This document shows, in pieces, positions 24,439 through 32,710 of a stretch of 64,000 nucleotides of DNA (positions are counted from its first letter, which is position 1; each line of letters begins with the position of its first letter). The position numbers were made by a program, and so were the translations under genes. The notes below the pieces were generated by a model. It saw nothing but the letters and a program-made list of their open reading frames with translations, was not told the DNA's origin and made no database searches. The DNA is from Planomicrobium sp. CPCC 101110 (GTDB lineage: Bacteria > Bacillota > Bacilli > Bacillales_A > Planococcaceae). Location: positions 1 to 64,000 of the forward strand of contig NZ_VOHD01000011.1 of NCBI RefSeq assembly GCF_007859395.1, written 5' to 3'.

Positions 24439-25485
24439 TTAGATTTCTGCCATATTGACAAATTGGGCGTCGATATCGAGGTTTCCGTTGATGCGTTTCA
24501 CATACAGCTTATCACCCTTGAGCCACTTTTTAAAATCCAGCATGAGCGGCAAGCGGTTTGGCCCCAAGGCAAAGCCGACTTCGAGCGTTTCCGGGAAATA
24601 AGCGGCAGTGTGGAGCGTCCCGGATGCGGTGGCGTACTTTTTGGAGAAGACGCCTTTGTCCGAGTCGTTGAGCAGCTGGAATGCGCTGAAGGCATCCGTT
24701 AGATTTTGCTGGTGATTTTGTATCGTTTGTTCACGGCGCCGGGAATCTTCGATCTGGTAACGGTTTTCTTCGGTCAGCAGCTCAAAGTGGTTTGTGGATA
24801 TAGAGGCGTCGCGGACACGGACATCCCGCGGCGATGCCTCGACCACTTTTGTTTCTCCCGACTGATCCAAGAGCACATAACTGAACGACCGGCGATGCGG
24901 AATCTCTTTCAGCAGCGCGATGGCATCTTCGATTGTAGCGCAGTTTTCCAAAATGAGCCGCCCGATCATATTGCAGATGAACCCGTCCCCGGAATTGCGC
25001 CGGTTGATGAAATTATAGCCCATGGCAAGGCCTTTTTCGTTGATGCCGTCGGTGCGGCCAGTGATTTGCATGGTAGGCCCGATTGTTGCGTATCCGCCGT
25101 CAGTCGGCTGGTACAATGCGAACCGGCCTTCATAGCCATCTGGCGTACTGTCATAGTTGCGGACCATAAAATCAGGCGCGGTAAAAATAGAACAGCCGCT
25201 CCGGACATATTCCAAATAATAGCCCCCGAAATCCTTGATGGCATCATACATTGGCCACTCCAGGGCATCTGCCAATCCGCATATTTCTTCCCATATGGCT
25301 GGCGAAAGATCCAATAGCAACTTTTTCGCCTCTTGTTCGTTTATTGTAAAATTGCGGTTTGCGGGGCCCCACTGTTTTTTTCGGTTCGGCAAGATAAAGG
25401 AGCTTCTCAACATCTGCCCTTGTTCAAAACCGAAATCGTAATGGTTGCCGCGAAACTGAATGACGTCACTATGCACTCGTCCCAC
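24439..25485 (-). CDS. C45 family Ntn-hydrolase-like protein, paralogue B
   Basis: A 348-residue paralogue of the gene at 23326, alike through the whole length: DVIQFRGNHYDFGFEQG, RSGCSIFTAPDFMVRNYDS with the nucleophilic Cys, GRTDGINEKGLAMGYNFIN, ISTNHFE and GVFSKKYATASGTLHTAAYFP. The start is GTG 25485 with GAGGGATGG upstream; the nearby ATG is in another frame and soon meets a stop. The two copies diverge strongly in sequence, so the duplication is old or one copy was acquired. Substrate preference may differ between them. Confidence 0.85.
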   Translation of the reverse strand: MGRVHSDVIQFRGNHYDFGFEQGQMLRSSFILPNRKKQWGPANRNFTINEQEAKKLLLDLSPAIWEEICGLADALEWPMYDAIKDFGGYYLEYVRSGCSIFTAPDFMVRNYDSTPDGYEGRFALYQPTDGGYATIGPTMQITGRTDGINEKGLAMGYNFINRRNSGDGFICNMIGRLILENCATIEDAIALLKEIPHRRSFSYVLLDQSGETKVVEASPRDVRVRDASISTNHFELLTEENRYQIEDSRRREQTIQNHQQNLTDAFSAFQLLNDSDKGVFSKKYATASGTLHTAAYFPETLEVGFALGPNRLPLMLDFKKWLKGDKLYVKRINGNLDIDAQFVNMAEI

Positions 25486-25590
25486 TAGCCATCCCTCTTT
25501 TTTTCTCGAATTACCTTGAGTCTACTGCAACTTATTGGAAATGAAAAAGAATATGCTTACTGTTGAAATGGTATACAAAAGATGCGGCTG

Positions 25591-25636
25591 AAAACAGAAA
25601 ACCACTGCTTTGGTTTTCCAAAGCAGTGGTTTTCTG
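25591..25636 (-). terminator. Terminator after the B3/B4 gene
   Basis: A perfect 19-bp inverted repeat, CAGAAAACCACTGCTTTGG and its complement, with a TTTT loop, two bases from the stop codon. On the minus strand it ends in a T-rich run. Confidence 0.88.
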
Positions 25637-25637
25637 G

Positions 25638-26300
25638 CTACCAGACAGCAACTTCAGCGCTGCCTCCATTGATGCCTGTGAACATATTGGAAGCGGCGGT
25701 AAGCATTTGGATTGCATTATCCCGGTCCATGGAAGGGCGCAGATAAAATATATGTAAGGCGTTCACCGTTTGTTCAGTGACCATCGTCCGTCTGGAATCG
25801 ACGTAAGGACTGCCGAAAGCGCCTTGATCGTCTTTTGAGACGAGAATATTGGTCAATGTATTGATGCGGTTGTTTATGCCTTCATACTGGTCCTGCTCAG
25901 TGCCGATGGAGATTTTTACAGTGCCGGAGATTTTATCCGCATCGTATAAACCGAGCGGAATCTCATATTGCAGGGACAGGAAGCTGTTCATGTCCACTCC
26001 CGAATGGATCGGTGTCAGGTAATTCTGTTTGCGGATTCTGCGGAACAAAGCTTCTGCAGAAGGGCGGTAGCGACTTGGATCTGCGCCTAACGCTTTCCAT
26101 ACCAGCTGCCATTCAAGAAGTCCCGGGAAATCGGTGAATTCTTTTTCTTCCAGATCAAAATACAATTGTTCCTGAAAAAGCTGAAGGCGGCCTTTTAACA
26201 TTTGAGGTGACTCGGAAACGGTGATATTGTTATAATGAATCGTTCCTATTTTAAAATCAGGAAGAATTTCGAGAATTTTAGGATTGATTGAGATGTCCAT
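25638..26300 (-). CDS. B3/B4 domain protein (Phe-tRNA synthetase beta-like)
   Basis: A 220-residue protein of the stand-alone B3/B4 family, named for a substrate-recognition domain of phenylalanyl-tRNA synthetase beta. Readable features are FPGLLEWQLVWKALGADPSRYRPSAEAL, RKQNYLTPIHSGVDMNSFLSLQYEIPLGLYDADKI and FGSPYVDSRRTMV. Stand-alone members may edit or bind amino acids or tRNA, but no function is settled. ATG 26300 has GGAAGGAAG seven bases upstream. It is divergent from queG across 66 bases, so the two genes must have overlapping promoter regions. Confidence 0.82.
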   Translation of the reverse strand: MDISINPKILEILPDFKIGTIHYNNITVSESPQMLKGRLQLFQEQLYFDLEEKEFTDFPGLLEWQLVWKALGADPSRYRPSAEALFRRIRKQNYLTPIHSGVDMNSFLSLQYEIPLGLYDADKISGTVKISIGTEQDQYEGINNRINTLTNILVSKDDQGAFGSPYVDSRRTMVTEQTVNALHIFYLRPSMDRDNAIQMLTAASNMFTGINGGSAEVAVW

Positions 26301-26366
26301 GCGCAATCTTCCTTCCAAGTGGGTTTTAATCATCGTATCATAAAATAGAGTGAGGGGTTACCAACA

Positions 26367-27512
26367 ATGAATCTCGAAGGGTTTCAACAAGAGCTTGTTG
26401 CATATGCCTCTGAAATCGGGATTGATAAAATCGGTTTTGCATCGGCAGAGCCTTTTTATAATTTGCGGCACCGGCTGATCCGCCAGCAGCAATTGAAGTA
26501 CCAGTCCGGATTTGAAGAACCGGATATCGAAAAGCGGACGCGCCCGGATCTTTTACTGGATGAAGCGGTGAGCATCATCGCCATTGCGATTGCCTATCCG
26601 TCAAAAATGAAAGACGCACCGCAAGGCGTAAAGGGCGCGCGGCGCGGCATCTTTTCCCGCTCGTCTTGGGGGAAAGATTACCACGCGGCGTTAAAGGAAC
26701 GCCTGACGCTGCTGGAAGCCTTTATCGCTGCCCATTATCCTGATGCGCGCATGCGGTCAATGGTGGACACGGGCGAACTGTCCGACCGTGCAGTGGCGGA
26801 ACGCGCAGGCATCGGCTGGAGCGCGAAAAACACCAATATCATTACGCCGGAATTCGGTTCATATGTATACCTCGGGGAAATGATCACAAACATCCCGTTC
26901 CGGTTTGATGAACCGATGGAAGACCAATGCGGCGATTGCCGGCTGTGCATCGATTCGTGCCCGACAGGCGCGATTGTCGAAGGGGGCCAACTGAACGCCC
27001 AGCGCTGCATTTCATTTTTGACGCAGACCAAAGGCTTTTTGCCGGATGAATTCCGTACGGTCATCGGCAACCGGCTATATGGATGTGATACATGCCAGAC
27101 AGTGTGCCCGAAAAACAAACGGAAGGCAAATCTTATCCATGCGGAATTTGAACCGGATCCGGAAATCGCCAAGCCGCTTCTTGAACCGCTGTTAACGATT
27201 TCGAACAAGGAATTCAAAGCGAAGTTCGGCTATGTATCGGGTTCATGGCGCGGCAAAAAGCCGATTCAGCGCAATGCCATCTTGGCGCTTGCGCATTTCA
27301 AGGAAGAGAGCGCTGTACCGGCATTGATCGGGTTGATGACAAGGGATGACCGGCCGGTAATCCGCGGAACAGCAGCGTGGGCAATCGGGAAAATCGGAAC
27401 AGCTGAAGGGCTTGCCGCTTTGAAACAAGCAGAGCAGAAAGAGCAGGACGAAGAAGTGCTCGAAGAAATTCAAAAAGGATTGGCATTTTTTGCTGAAGAA
27501 TTGAAAGGATAA
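26367..27512 (+). CDS. queG: Epoxyqueuosine reductase QueG
   Basis: A 381-residue enzyme that uses cobalamin and two 4Fe-4S clusters to reduce epoxyqueuosine to queuosine at position 34 of tRNA. The family start IGIDKIGFASAEPF is clear. The ferredoxin-type clusters are CGDCRLCIDSCPTGAI and CDTCQTVCPKNK. The general acid Asp lies in SMVDTGELSDR. The C-terminal part from about 300 is a HEAT-like repeat region (AVPALIGLMTRDDRPVIRGTAAWAIGKIG). It is directly joined to trmL, which modifies the same tRNA position in other tRNAs, as in B. subtilis yhbA-cspR. Confidence 0.96.
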   Translation: MNLEGFQQELVAYASEIGIDKIGFASAEPFYNLRHRLIRQQQLKYQSGFEEPDIEKRTRPDLLLDEAVSIIAIAIAYPSKMKDAPQGVKGARRGIFSRSSWGKDYHAALKERLTLLEAFIAAHYPDARMRSMVDTGELSDRAVAERAGIGWSAKNTNIITPEFGSYVYLGEMITNIPFRFDEPMEDQCGDCRLCIDSCPTGAIVEGGQLNAQRCISFLTQTKGFLPDEFRTVIGNRLYGCDTCQTVCPKNKRKANLIHAEFEPDPEIAKPLLEPLLTISNKEFKAKFGYVSGSWRGKKPIQRNAILALAHFKEESAVPALIGLMTRDDRPVIRGTAAWAIGKIGTAEGLAALKQAEQKEQDEEVLEEIQKGLAFFAEELKG

Positions 27513-27995
27513 GTGAAGGATTTGGCTATACACATTGTTTTATACCAACCGCTGATTCCGGCGAATACCGGAAACATCGCCCGCTCATGTGCGGGAACAG
27601 GAGTGAAGCTGCACTTAGTCCGGCCGCTCGGCTTTTCGACGGACGATAAGATGTTGAAGCGAGCAGGACTCGACTACTGGGAACATGTAGATTTGACGTA
27701 CCACGATTCACTGCAGGATCTGTTCGACAGCTACAAAGACGGGGAATTCTATTACATTACCAAATTCGGCACGAAAACGTATACGACATTCGATTTTTCG
27801 GACAGGGAAAAAGATCATTTCTTCGTGTTCGGCCAGGAAACAAAAGGGCTGCCAAGGGAACTGATTGACGAGAACCTTGACCGCTGCCTGCGGATTCCGA
27901 TGAACGAGCATATCCGTTCGCTGAATTTGTCCAATACGGCCGCTATTTTGATGTACGAAGCATTGCGCCAGCAGGATTATCCCGGATTAAAATGA
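27513..27995 (+). CDS. trmL: tRNA (cytidine(34)-2'-O)-methyltransferase TrmL
   Basis: A 160-residue SPOUT methyltransferase, which methylates the ribose of the wobble base of tRNA-Leu isoacceptors using S-adenosylmethionine. Motifs are VLYQPLIPANTGNIARSCAGT, FGQETKGLP and MNEHIRSLNLSNTAAILMYEAL, which forms the trefoil knot. Start GTG 27513 adjoins the queG stop, with AAAGGA three bases upstream. A TTG at 27522 is the alternative and would fit the usual N-terminus better. The queG-trmL order is conserved in Bacillales. A terminator follows. Confidence 0.95.
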   Translation: MKDLAIHIVLYQPLIPANTGNIARSCAGTGVKLHLVRPLGFSTDDKMLKRAGLDYWEHVDLTYHDSLQDLFDSYKDGEFYYITKFGTKTYTTFDFSDREKDHFFVFGQETKGLPRELIDENLDRCLRIPMNEHIRSLNLSNTAAILMYEALRQQDYPGLK

Positions 27996-27996
27996 A

Positions 27997-28025
27997 AAAA
28001 GGACAGCGATTTCGCTGTCCTTTTG
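27997..28025. terminator. Terminator after trmL
   Basis: AAAAGGACAGCGA and its complement flank a short TTT loop, with a T-run at the end. It is also usable by the small convergent gene at 28028. Confidence 0.9.
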
Positions 28026-28027
28026 CA

Positions 28028-28126
28028 TTATTTCTCTTCGAAAGTACCTGGCTTGTCGTCGTGTCCAGCTGAAAGAATAGCTGATAAGAAGGCTACCACG
28101 ACACCTAAAATAAGGATTAAGTTCAT
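28028..28126 (-). CDS. Small membrane protein of 32 residues
   Basis: The ORF has one hydrophobic segment (LILILGVVVAFLSAILSA) followed by a charged tail, GHDDKPGTFEEK. An excellent ribosome site, AAGGAGGT, sits eight bases before ATG 28126, and the stop lies at the edge of a terminator, which together support it as a real gene. Function unknown. It looks like one of the short single-span proteins common in Bacillales and too short for most gene finders. Confidence 0.7.
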   Translation of the reverse strand: MNLILILGVVVAFLSAILSAGHDDKPGTFEEK

Positions 28127-28327
28127 AATTAACGACCTCCTTGAAATGTGCATCTGTTGTTTAGTATAGCTTATACACGGGGAAAATGAAATAAAAGCAC
28201 GGGATGAAATGTGAATAATTTCTGTCCATATAAGAGAGGAATTTGAACAGGTCAAAATAAAATGAAACGAAATCGGAAGTTATCCGTATATATGGTATAC
28301 GAAAGATTCGAGAAAGAGGTGAAAAGA

Positions 28328-28636
28328 ATGAGAATGAAAATTTCTGTGGCTTTGATGTGGCTGACGGGACTTGCCGAAGCATTCTTAGCTATTCCGTTCA
28401 TTGGCGGCGGGTTTGTCGTCAGCACCGGATATACGGCGCTTGGGGTCATGTTTGTCCTCCATGTGATCACGTTGTTTTTCTGTTTTCGGGAATACTCACC
28501 AAAAAGCGGTTCGATTCTGGGAATCATCACGAGCCTGGTCTCATGGTTCCCGCTGGTCGGCTGGGCGCTTCACTTGCTGACAGCCGTTGTCCTTATTTTC
28601 TCTGCTGCAGTCTCGGACCGCCGTGCAAGAATATAG
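28328..28636 (+). CDS. Small multi-span membrane protein
   Basis: A 102-residue hydrophobic protein with three to four predicted TM helices (about 4-30, 33-58, 62-80 and 83-98). ATG 28328 is chosen because AGAGGTG lies six bases upstream; the ORF extends further 5' without a ribosome site. I do not recognise a named family. A terminator follows after 8 bases. It is divergent from the 32-residue membrane-protein gene. Confidence 0.7.
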   Translation: MRMKISVALMWLTGLAEAFLAIPFIGGGFVVSTGYTALGVMFVLHVITLFFCFREYSPKSGSILGIITSLVSWFPLVGWALHLLTAVVLIFSAAVSDRRARI

Positions 28637-28643
28637 AAATGGA

Positions 28644-28672
28644 AAAACCGCCGAGAGGGCGGTTTTTTTGTT
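28644..28672 (+). terminator. Terminator after the small membrane protein gene
   Basis: The stem AAAACCGCC/GGCGGTTTT has a 5-nt loop and ends in seven T. Confidence 0.88.
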
Positions 28673-28771
28673 TAGCAGCCTTTTGAGAGAAAAAATGAAA
28701 CGATTTGCTATGGCCATGTTCGAGAGAGTGCGCCTGAAATGGAAGGGAAGTTTTTCTATTCCCCGCAGCAA

Positions 28772-28809
28772 AAAAAGGCATCCGGTCAGCGTTGATCGGA
28801 TGCCTTTTT
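28772..28809 (-). terminator. Terminator after the purine permease gene
   Basis: The perfect 13-bp stem AAAAAGGCATCCG/CGGATGCCTTTTT has a 12-nt loop. It lies 33 bases after the stop of the minus-strand permease gene. The segment between the two terminators has no gene. Confidence 0.87.
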
Positions 28810-28841
28810 CTGAGTTGCGTTTATGGTTCAAGTCCTTCTAT

Positions 28842-30143
28842 TTAATGAGGCGCAATCAAAATTTGAATGGTGAAAAGCACCGCAAACACATACAAGATCG
28901 GATGGACGGCTTTCCCTTTTCCTTTGAAAATTTTCATCAAGGGATAAGAGATAAAGCCGAGTGCGATTCCTGTAGCGATGCTTGAAGTCAAAGGCATTGC
29001 CAGGATGATCAGGAAGGCGGGAAACGCTTCGTCAAACTGGTCCCAGTCGATTTGTTTGACCGCACCAATCATCAAACTGCCGACAATGATCAAAGCAGGC
29101 GATGTAATTGCGGCAACGCTTGATAAAGAACCGACAAGCGGACCGAAAAAAGCGGCAATGATGAATAGGATGGCAACCGTCAAAGTTGTCAATCCTGTCC
29201 GCCCGCCCGCAGCAACACCGGCTGACGATTCCACATAAGCGGAGGTGGGGCTGGTCCCGATCATGGCGCCGGCTGTAGCGGCAACCGAGTCGGCAAGCAG
29301 CGCTTGGCGCATGCGGGGCATCTTGCTTTCTTTCATCAATCCTGCTTGTTTGGCGACCCCGATCATCGTCCCGGTCGTATCAAACAGCGTAACAAGCAAA
29401 AATGAAAACACGACGCCGTATAAACCATACTGGATAACAAGTTGAAAAGCTTCAAGCGGGTTCCAGATGATGATGCCTTCAGGCAAAGACGGCAGTTTCA
29501 AAAATCCTTCACCAAATTTTAATTGGCCAGTAAAGAAAGCGACAATACCGGTAACAATCATGCCGTAAAAAATTCCGCCATGTATGTTCAGCGACATGAA
29601 AATAAGGGTGATCAATAAGCCGAGCAATGTTAATGCAACAGGCGGGGAAGTCAAGTCGCCGAGACCCACAAGGTTCGCTTCGTTGGCGACGATGATGCCG
29701 CTCAGGCGCATGCCGATAAAAGCGATAAACAGCCCAATGCCGGCTGTGATGGCATGTTTCAAGTTTTCCGGAATGGCTTCGATCAGCACTTTCCGTAAAC
29801 GCGTCAATGATAAAACAACAAAAATCAACCCAGCGGCAAAAACTGCCGCAAATGCGGTAGTATAATCGATTGCGCCGCCGGAAGCCAGCACCATCGATGT
29901 GAAATACGCATTCAATCCCATGCCGGGAGCTATGGCAATCGGGTAGTTGGCAAAAAGCGCCATCCATAATGTACCGATCACAGAAGCGGCTATTGTCGCA
30001 AGGAATACTTGATCAAACGGCACGCCTGCCGCCCCTAGAATAACAGGATTGACAATGACGATATAAGCCATGGTCAAAAACGTGGTAGTTCCTGCCAACA
30101 CTTCAGTTTTTACATCTGTTCCATATTCTCTTAAATGAAACAT
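28842..30143 (-). CDS. NCS2 family purine permease (guanine/hypoxanthine type)
   Basis: A 433-residue membrane protein with 12-14 predicted TM helices in the AzgA/PbuG branch of the NCS2 family. The diagnostic motifs are TTFLTMAYIVIVNPVIL near the start, YPIAIAPGMGLNAYF, GIGLFIAFIGMRLSG and GTSPTSAYVESSAGVAAGGRTGLT. It imports guanine, hypoxanthine or adenine with protons. ATG 30143 is chosen because AAAGGGG is a few bases upstream. The upstream region has a good promoter and possible PurR boxes, which would place it in the purine regulon. The leader is too short for a guanine riboswitch. Confidence 0.93.
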   Translation of the reverse strand: MFHLREYGTDVKTEVLAGTTTFLTMAYIVIVNPVILGAAGVPFDQVFLATIAASVIGTLWMALFANYPIAIAPGMGLNAYFTSMVLASGGAIDYTTAFAAVFAAGLIFVVLSLTRLRKVLIEAIPENLKHAITAGIGLFIAFIGMRLSGIIVANEANLVGLGDLTSPPVALTLLGLLITLIFMSLNIHGGIFYGMIVTGIVAFFTGQLKFGEGFLKLPSLPEGIIIWNPLEAFQLVIQYGLYGVVFSFLLVTLFDTTGTMIGVAKQAGLMKESKMPRMRQALLADSVAATAGAMIGTSPTSAYVESSAGVAAGGRTGLTTLTVAILFIIAAFFGPLVGSLSSVAAITSPALIIVGSLMIGAVKQIDWDQFDEAFPAFLIILAMPLTSSIATGIALGFISYPLMKIFKGKGKAVHPILYVFAVLFTIQILIAPH

Positions 30144-30158
30144 CTCCAAACCCCTTTC

Positions 30159-30217
30159 AAAACACGAACGATTTAAACAACCTTTCAAATATTATTCGCT
30201 TTTGATAGAAAAAGCAA
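30159..30217 (-). promoter_or_regulatory. Promoter with candidate PurR boxes for the purine permease gene
   Basis: On the minus strand TTGCTT (30212-30217), 17 bases and TATAAT-like TAATAT (30189-30194) form a promoter. Inverted PurBox-like halves lie at 30191-30203 (AAAAGCGAATAAT, two mismatches to AWWWCCGAACWWT) and 30159-30172 (AAAACACGAACGAT on the plus strand, a weaker match), 18 bases apart. The promoter is well supported; the PurR assignment is tentative. Confidence 0.45.
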
Positions 30218-30296
30218 GAGCTTTTAAAAAAATAACCGGAGAAAGTCGAAATTTGTGCCGGCTATTTGTACAATGGTGAAAGAAAGGGTGAATGCT

Positions 30297-31127
30297 ATGG
30301 AACTTACAATCAACTCAACAAAAACCTTGCATAATGGAGTCCAAATGCCGCGTTTCGGGCTAGGCGTCTATAAGATGACCGACAGTGAAATTGCGGTGGA
30401 GGCGATGGTCACCGCCATCAATGGCGGCTACCGGGCCATTGATACAGCGGCGCTGTATGATAATGAGCGGGAAGTCGGAGAAGCGGTACGCGCTTCGGAC
30501 GCCAAGCGTGAAGATGTGTTCATCACATCAAAAGTATGGAACTCGGACCAAGGCTATGATGAAACATTGCAAGCATTTGAAGCATCGCTCGAGCGGCTCG
30601 GCTTTGATTATCTGGATTTGTATTTGACACATTGGGCAGTTCCCGGCAAGTATGAAGATACATACCGGGCGATTCAGCGTTTATATGATGAAAAATTGGT
30701 CCGTTCCATCGGAGTTTCAAATCACCAGGAACACCACCTTGGGAAAATCATGGCCACAGCCAATACAAAGCCGATGGTCAATCAAATCGAACTGCACCCG
30801 CACCTGACGCAAAAGCCGCTGCGCGCGTTTTGTGCTGCAAACGATATTGCCGTCACTTCTTGGTCGCCTTTGGCGCGAGGGTCCTTATTGACAGAAAGCA
30901 CTCTCCAAAAAATTGCGGAAGTCCACGGGAAAACAGTGGCCCAAGTGATCATCCGCTGGCACCTTCAAAGTGATTTGGCCGTCATTCCGAAATCGGTGAC
31001 ACCATCGCGCATTGCAGATAATGCCTCGGTTTATGATTTTTCGTTATCTGCAGAAGAGATGGCGATGATCGATGCGCTCAACCAAGACCGCCGCACCGGA
31101 ATTCATCCGGATAACATCACAGCTTGA
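30297..31127 (+). CDS. Aldo/keto reductase, YvgN-like
   Basis: A 276-residue cytoplasmic NADPH-dependent reductase. The catalytic tetrad is visible: Asp and Tyr in GYRAIDTAALYDNE, Lys in VFITSKVWN and His in DLYLTHWAVPG. The cofactor motif IPKSVTPSRIADN is near the C-terminus. The similarity to B. subtilis YvgN, a glyoxal/methylglyoxal reductase, suggests a role in detoxifying reactive aldehydes. ATG 30297 has AAGGGTG six bases upstream. It is divergent from the purine permease gene and has its own terminator. Confidence 0.92.
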   Translation: MELTINSTKTLHNGVQMPRFGLGVYKMTDSEIAVEAMVTAINGGYRAIDTAALYDNEREVGEAVRASDAKREDVFITSKVWNSDQGYDETLQAFEASLERLGFDYLDLYLTHWAVPGKYEDTYRAIQRLYDEKLVRSIGVSNHQEHHLGKIMATANTKPMVNQIELHPHLTQKPLRAFCAANDIAVTSWSPLARGSLLTESTLQKIAEVHGKTVAQVIIRWHLQSDLAVIPKSVTPSRIADNASVYDFSLSAEEMAMIDALNQDRRTGIHPDNITA

Positions 31128-31133
31128 CCGCTT

Positions 31134-31167
31134 AACCGCCAATCGAGTGAATGATTGGCGGTTTTTT
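31134..31167 (+). terminator. Terminator after the aldo/keto reductase gene
   Basis: AACCGCCAATC and its complement enclose an 8-nt loop and end in six T. Confidence 0.9.
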
Positions 31168-31286
31168 CAGTTTGAATCCGGTGTGCTGTTGTTTCATTGT
31201 CGTGCCAGATGCATGGCCTACATCCTTTGGGCCCAAAAGCGCCCGGCAGAAGCGGAATGGATAGCTTCCGCACTTTCTTTACAACT

Positions 31287-31317
31287 TAAAAAAACCCGCA
31301 TAGAATTCTCTATGCAG
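31287..31317 (-). terminator. Terminator after the pseudouridine synthase gene
   Basis: On the minus strand GCATAGA/TCTATGC is followed by GGG and seven T. The stretch 31168-31286 between the two terminators has no gene. Confidence 0.75.
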
Positions 31318-31337
31318 GCTGCTTGATTCTTTTTTAG

Positions 31338-32183
31338 TTACCGTGATGTATCTTCAACCACGATTTTTTCTCCAGTAAATGGATGGACGAATGACATGCG
31401 GAAAGCATGCAAGTGATAGGCACCATCTTGTGTCGGCGTTCCTCCGTACAATTCATCCCCGATGATCGGATTTCCAAGGTGGGCAAGGTGCGCGCGGATT
31501 TGGTGTGTCCGGCCGGTTTCAAGCGACAAGTGAAGAATCGATTTGCCTTCCATTTGCCTGACCACTTTATAATGGGTGACCGCGCTTTGGCCGGTCGGCG
31601 ATGCAATGCGCCGAGTGGCATGATGGCGGTCGCGCCCCAGCTTCGCGTCGATGGTGCCGGATTTTTCACGCACTTTTCCTTTGACGACGGCTTCATAATC
31701 ACGGACAAGCTGTTTTTGCTCCAGCATACGGTCCAGGACGTTTTTGGCGACCGGATGCTTGGCAACCATCAACAAGCCCGACGTTCCTTGGTCAAGACGG
31801 TGGACATGTTCCGCGTAGGAACCGCCATTGCGGACGATATGGCCGAGAATGGCGTTGATGAATGTATCGATCTGGCCCGTTTCGTTCGGGTGTGTTTTCA
31901 TGCTTTTCGGTTTGCTGGCGATGAGAAAATGGTCATCTTCAAACAAAATCGGCAATTCCACATCGTGCTTCGGTTCATACGGCGACGACGCAGGAGGCAG
32001 GTCGAAATGCAAAACCGTGCCCTTGGTTAGCGGCTCTTTCCAAACCACTTCTTGAAACTTGTCGTTTTTCACGCTTTTCGCCATCCGCATTTCATGGACG
32101 ACCTTTTTTCCTAATCTCCATTCGGACCGCAGCAATTCTTCGACGGTCATGCCGTCATCTTTCACTTCATAACTCCAACTCAT
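31338..32183 (-). CDS. RluA family pseudouridine synthase
   Basis: A 281-residue enzyme converting uridine to pseudouridine in rRNA or tRNA. The N-terminal part (about 1-85) is S4-like, followed by the catalytic domain. The catalytic Asp is in HVHRLDQGTSG. Family motifs LLMVAKHP, LHLSLETGRTHQIRAHLAHLGNPIIGDELYGG and LHAFRMSFVHPFTGE are all present. It resembles YjbO/YtzG-type RluA paralogues rather than a specifically assigned enzyme, so no target position is given. ATG 32183 has GGAGG eight bases upstream. Confidence 0.92.
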   Translation of the reverse strand: MSWSYEVKDDGMTVEELLRSEWRLGKKVVHEMRMAKSVKNDKFQEVVWKEPLTKGTVLHFDLPPASSPYEPKHDVELPILFEDDHFLIASKPKSMKTHPNETGQIDTFINAILGHIVRNGGSYAEHVHRLDQGTSGLLMVAKHPVAKNVLDRMLEQKQLVRDYEAVVKGKVREKSGTIDAKLGRDRHHATRRIASPTGQSAVTHYKVVRQMEGKSILHLSLETGRTHQIRAHLAHLGNPIIGDELYGGTPTQDGAYHLHAFRMSFVHPFTGEKIVVEDTSR

Positions 32184-32199
32184 CGGGCTTTCCTCCATA

Positions 32200-32233
32200 A
32201 AAAAGGATCATGCGCACCGCACATGATCCTTTT
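32200..32233 (-). terminator. Terminator after the bdbC-thioredoxin operon
   Basis: AAAAGGATCATG and its complement enclose a 9-nt loop, with a T-run on the minus strand. It lies between the thioredoxin-like gene and the start of the pseudouridine synthase gene. Confidence 0.87.
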
Positions 32234-32238
32234 ATCAA

Positions 32239-32709
32239 TTATTTTAAAACCACTTCATTGAAAAACTTTTCAATAATCTCTTTCGGCTGTGAACCGACCC
32301 AGCGCGCCACTTCTTTTCCATCCTCGTAATGGACTAGCGTCGGTGTCGCTTCGATGGCATAGTCTTGCCATCCTTGTTCAAACTCTAACAGATTGTACTG
32401 CAAGACGTCTACATCCATATCTTCAGCAACCGGCATCAAAACCGGAGTTGTTGCCTGGCAATGAGGGCAAGTCGGGCTGAAAAAATAAACCGTCGTCGGC
32501 TCGCCGCTTGTGATTTTTTCATTGACTTCATCCGGCAGCGCGATATTTTGGTAGTTTTCATCATCCAGCTGGTCGATGGTCGGCTGTTCCAAATCTTCTG
32601 TGCCGTATGGATTGTTTGCAAGCTTTTTGTCATTCGACTGATTGGTCAAGAAGATGATCAATCCGAAAATAAGGACGAAAACAGCCGCGATGGCGATCAT
32701 TTTTTTCAT
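32239..32709 (-). CDS. Membrane-anchored thioredoxin-like protein
   Basis: A 156-residue protein with an N-terminal anchor (residues 4-22) and an extracytoplasmic thioredoxin domain. The active site is CPHC in FFSPTCPHCQATTPVL and the cis-proline is in EATPTLVHYEDG. It probably oxidises or shuffles disulfides of exported proteins. Its gene follows bdbC by one base, and its GGAGG ribosome site overlaps the bdbC end. BdbC would therefore be the membrane oxidase that recycles it, in place of a classical BdbD. The pairing is inferred from gene order. Confidence 0.87.
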   Translation of the reverse strand: MKKMIAIAAVFVLIFGLIIFLTNQSNDKKLANNPYGTEDLEQPTIDQLDDENYQNIALPDEVNEKITSGEPTTVYFFSPTCPHCQATTPVLMPVAEDMDVDVLQYNLLEFEQGWQDYAIEATPTLVHYEDGKEVARWVGSQPKEIIEKFFNEVVLK

Positions 32710-32710
32710 T

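Noticed and set aside
28587..28985. 132-codon ORF crossing two terminators
   Set aside because: It spans the terminators at 28644-28672 and 28772-28809 and the 3' end of the opposite-strand permease gene.
30144..30254. Purine riboswitch before the NCS2 permease gene
   Set aside because: The distance from the promoter to the start codon is too short and the conserved aptamer core cannot be found.
31407..32030. 207-codon antisense ORF over the pseudouridine synthase gene
   Set aside because: It is fully contained in a gene with all family motifs and lacks a ribosome site.
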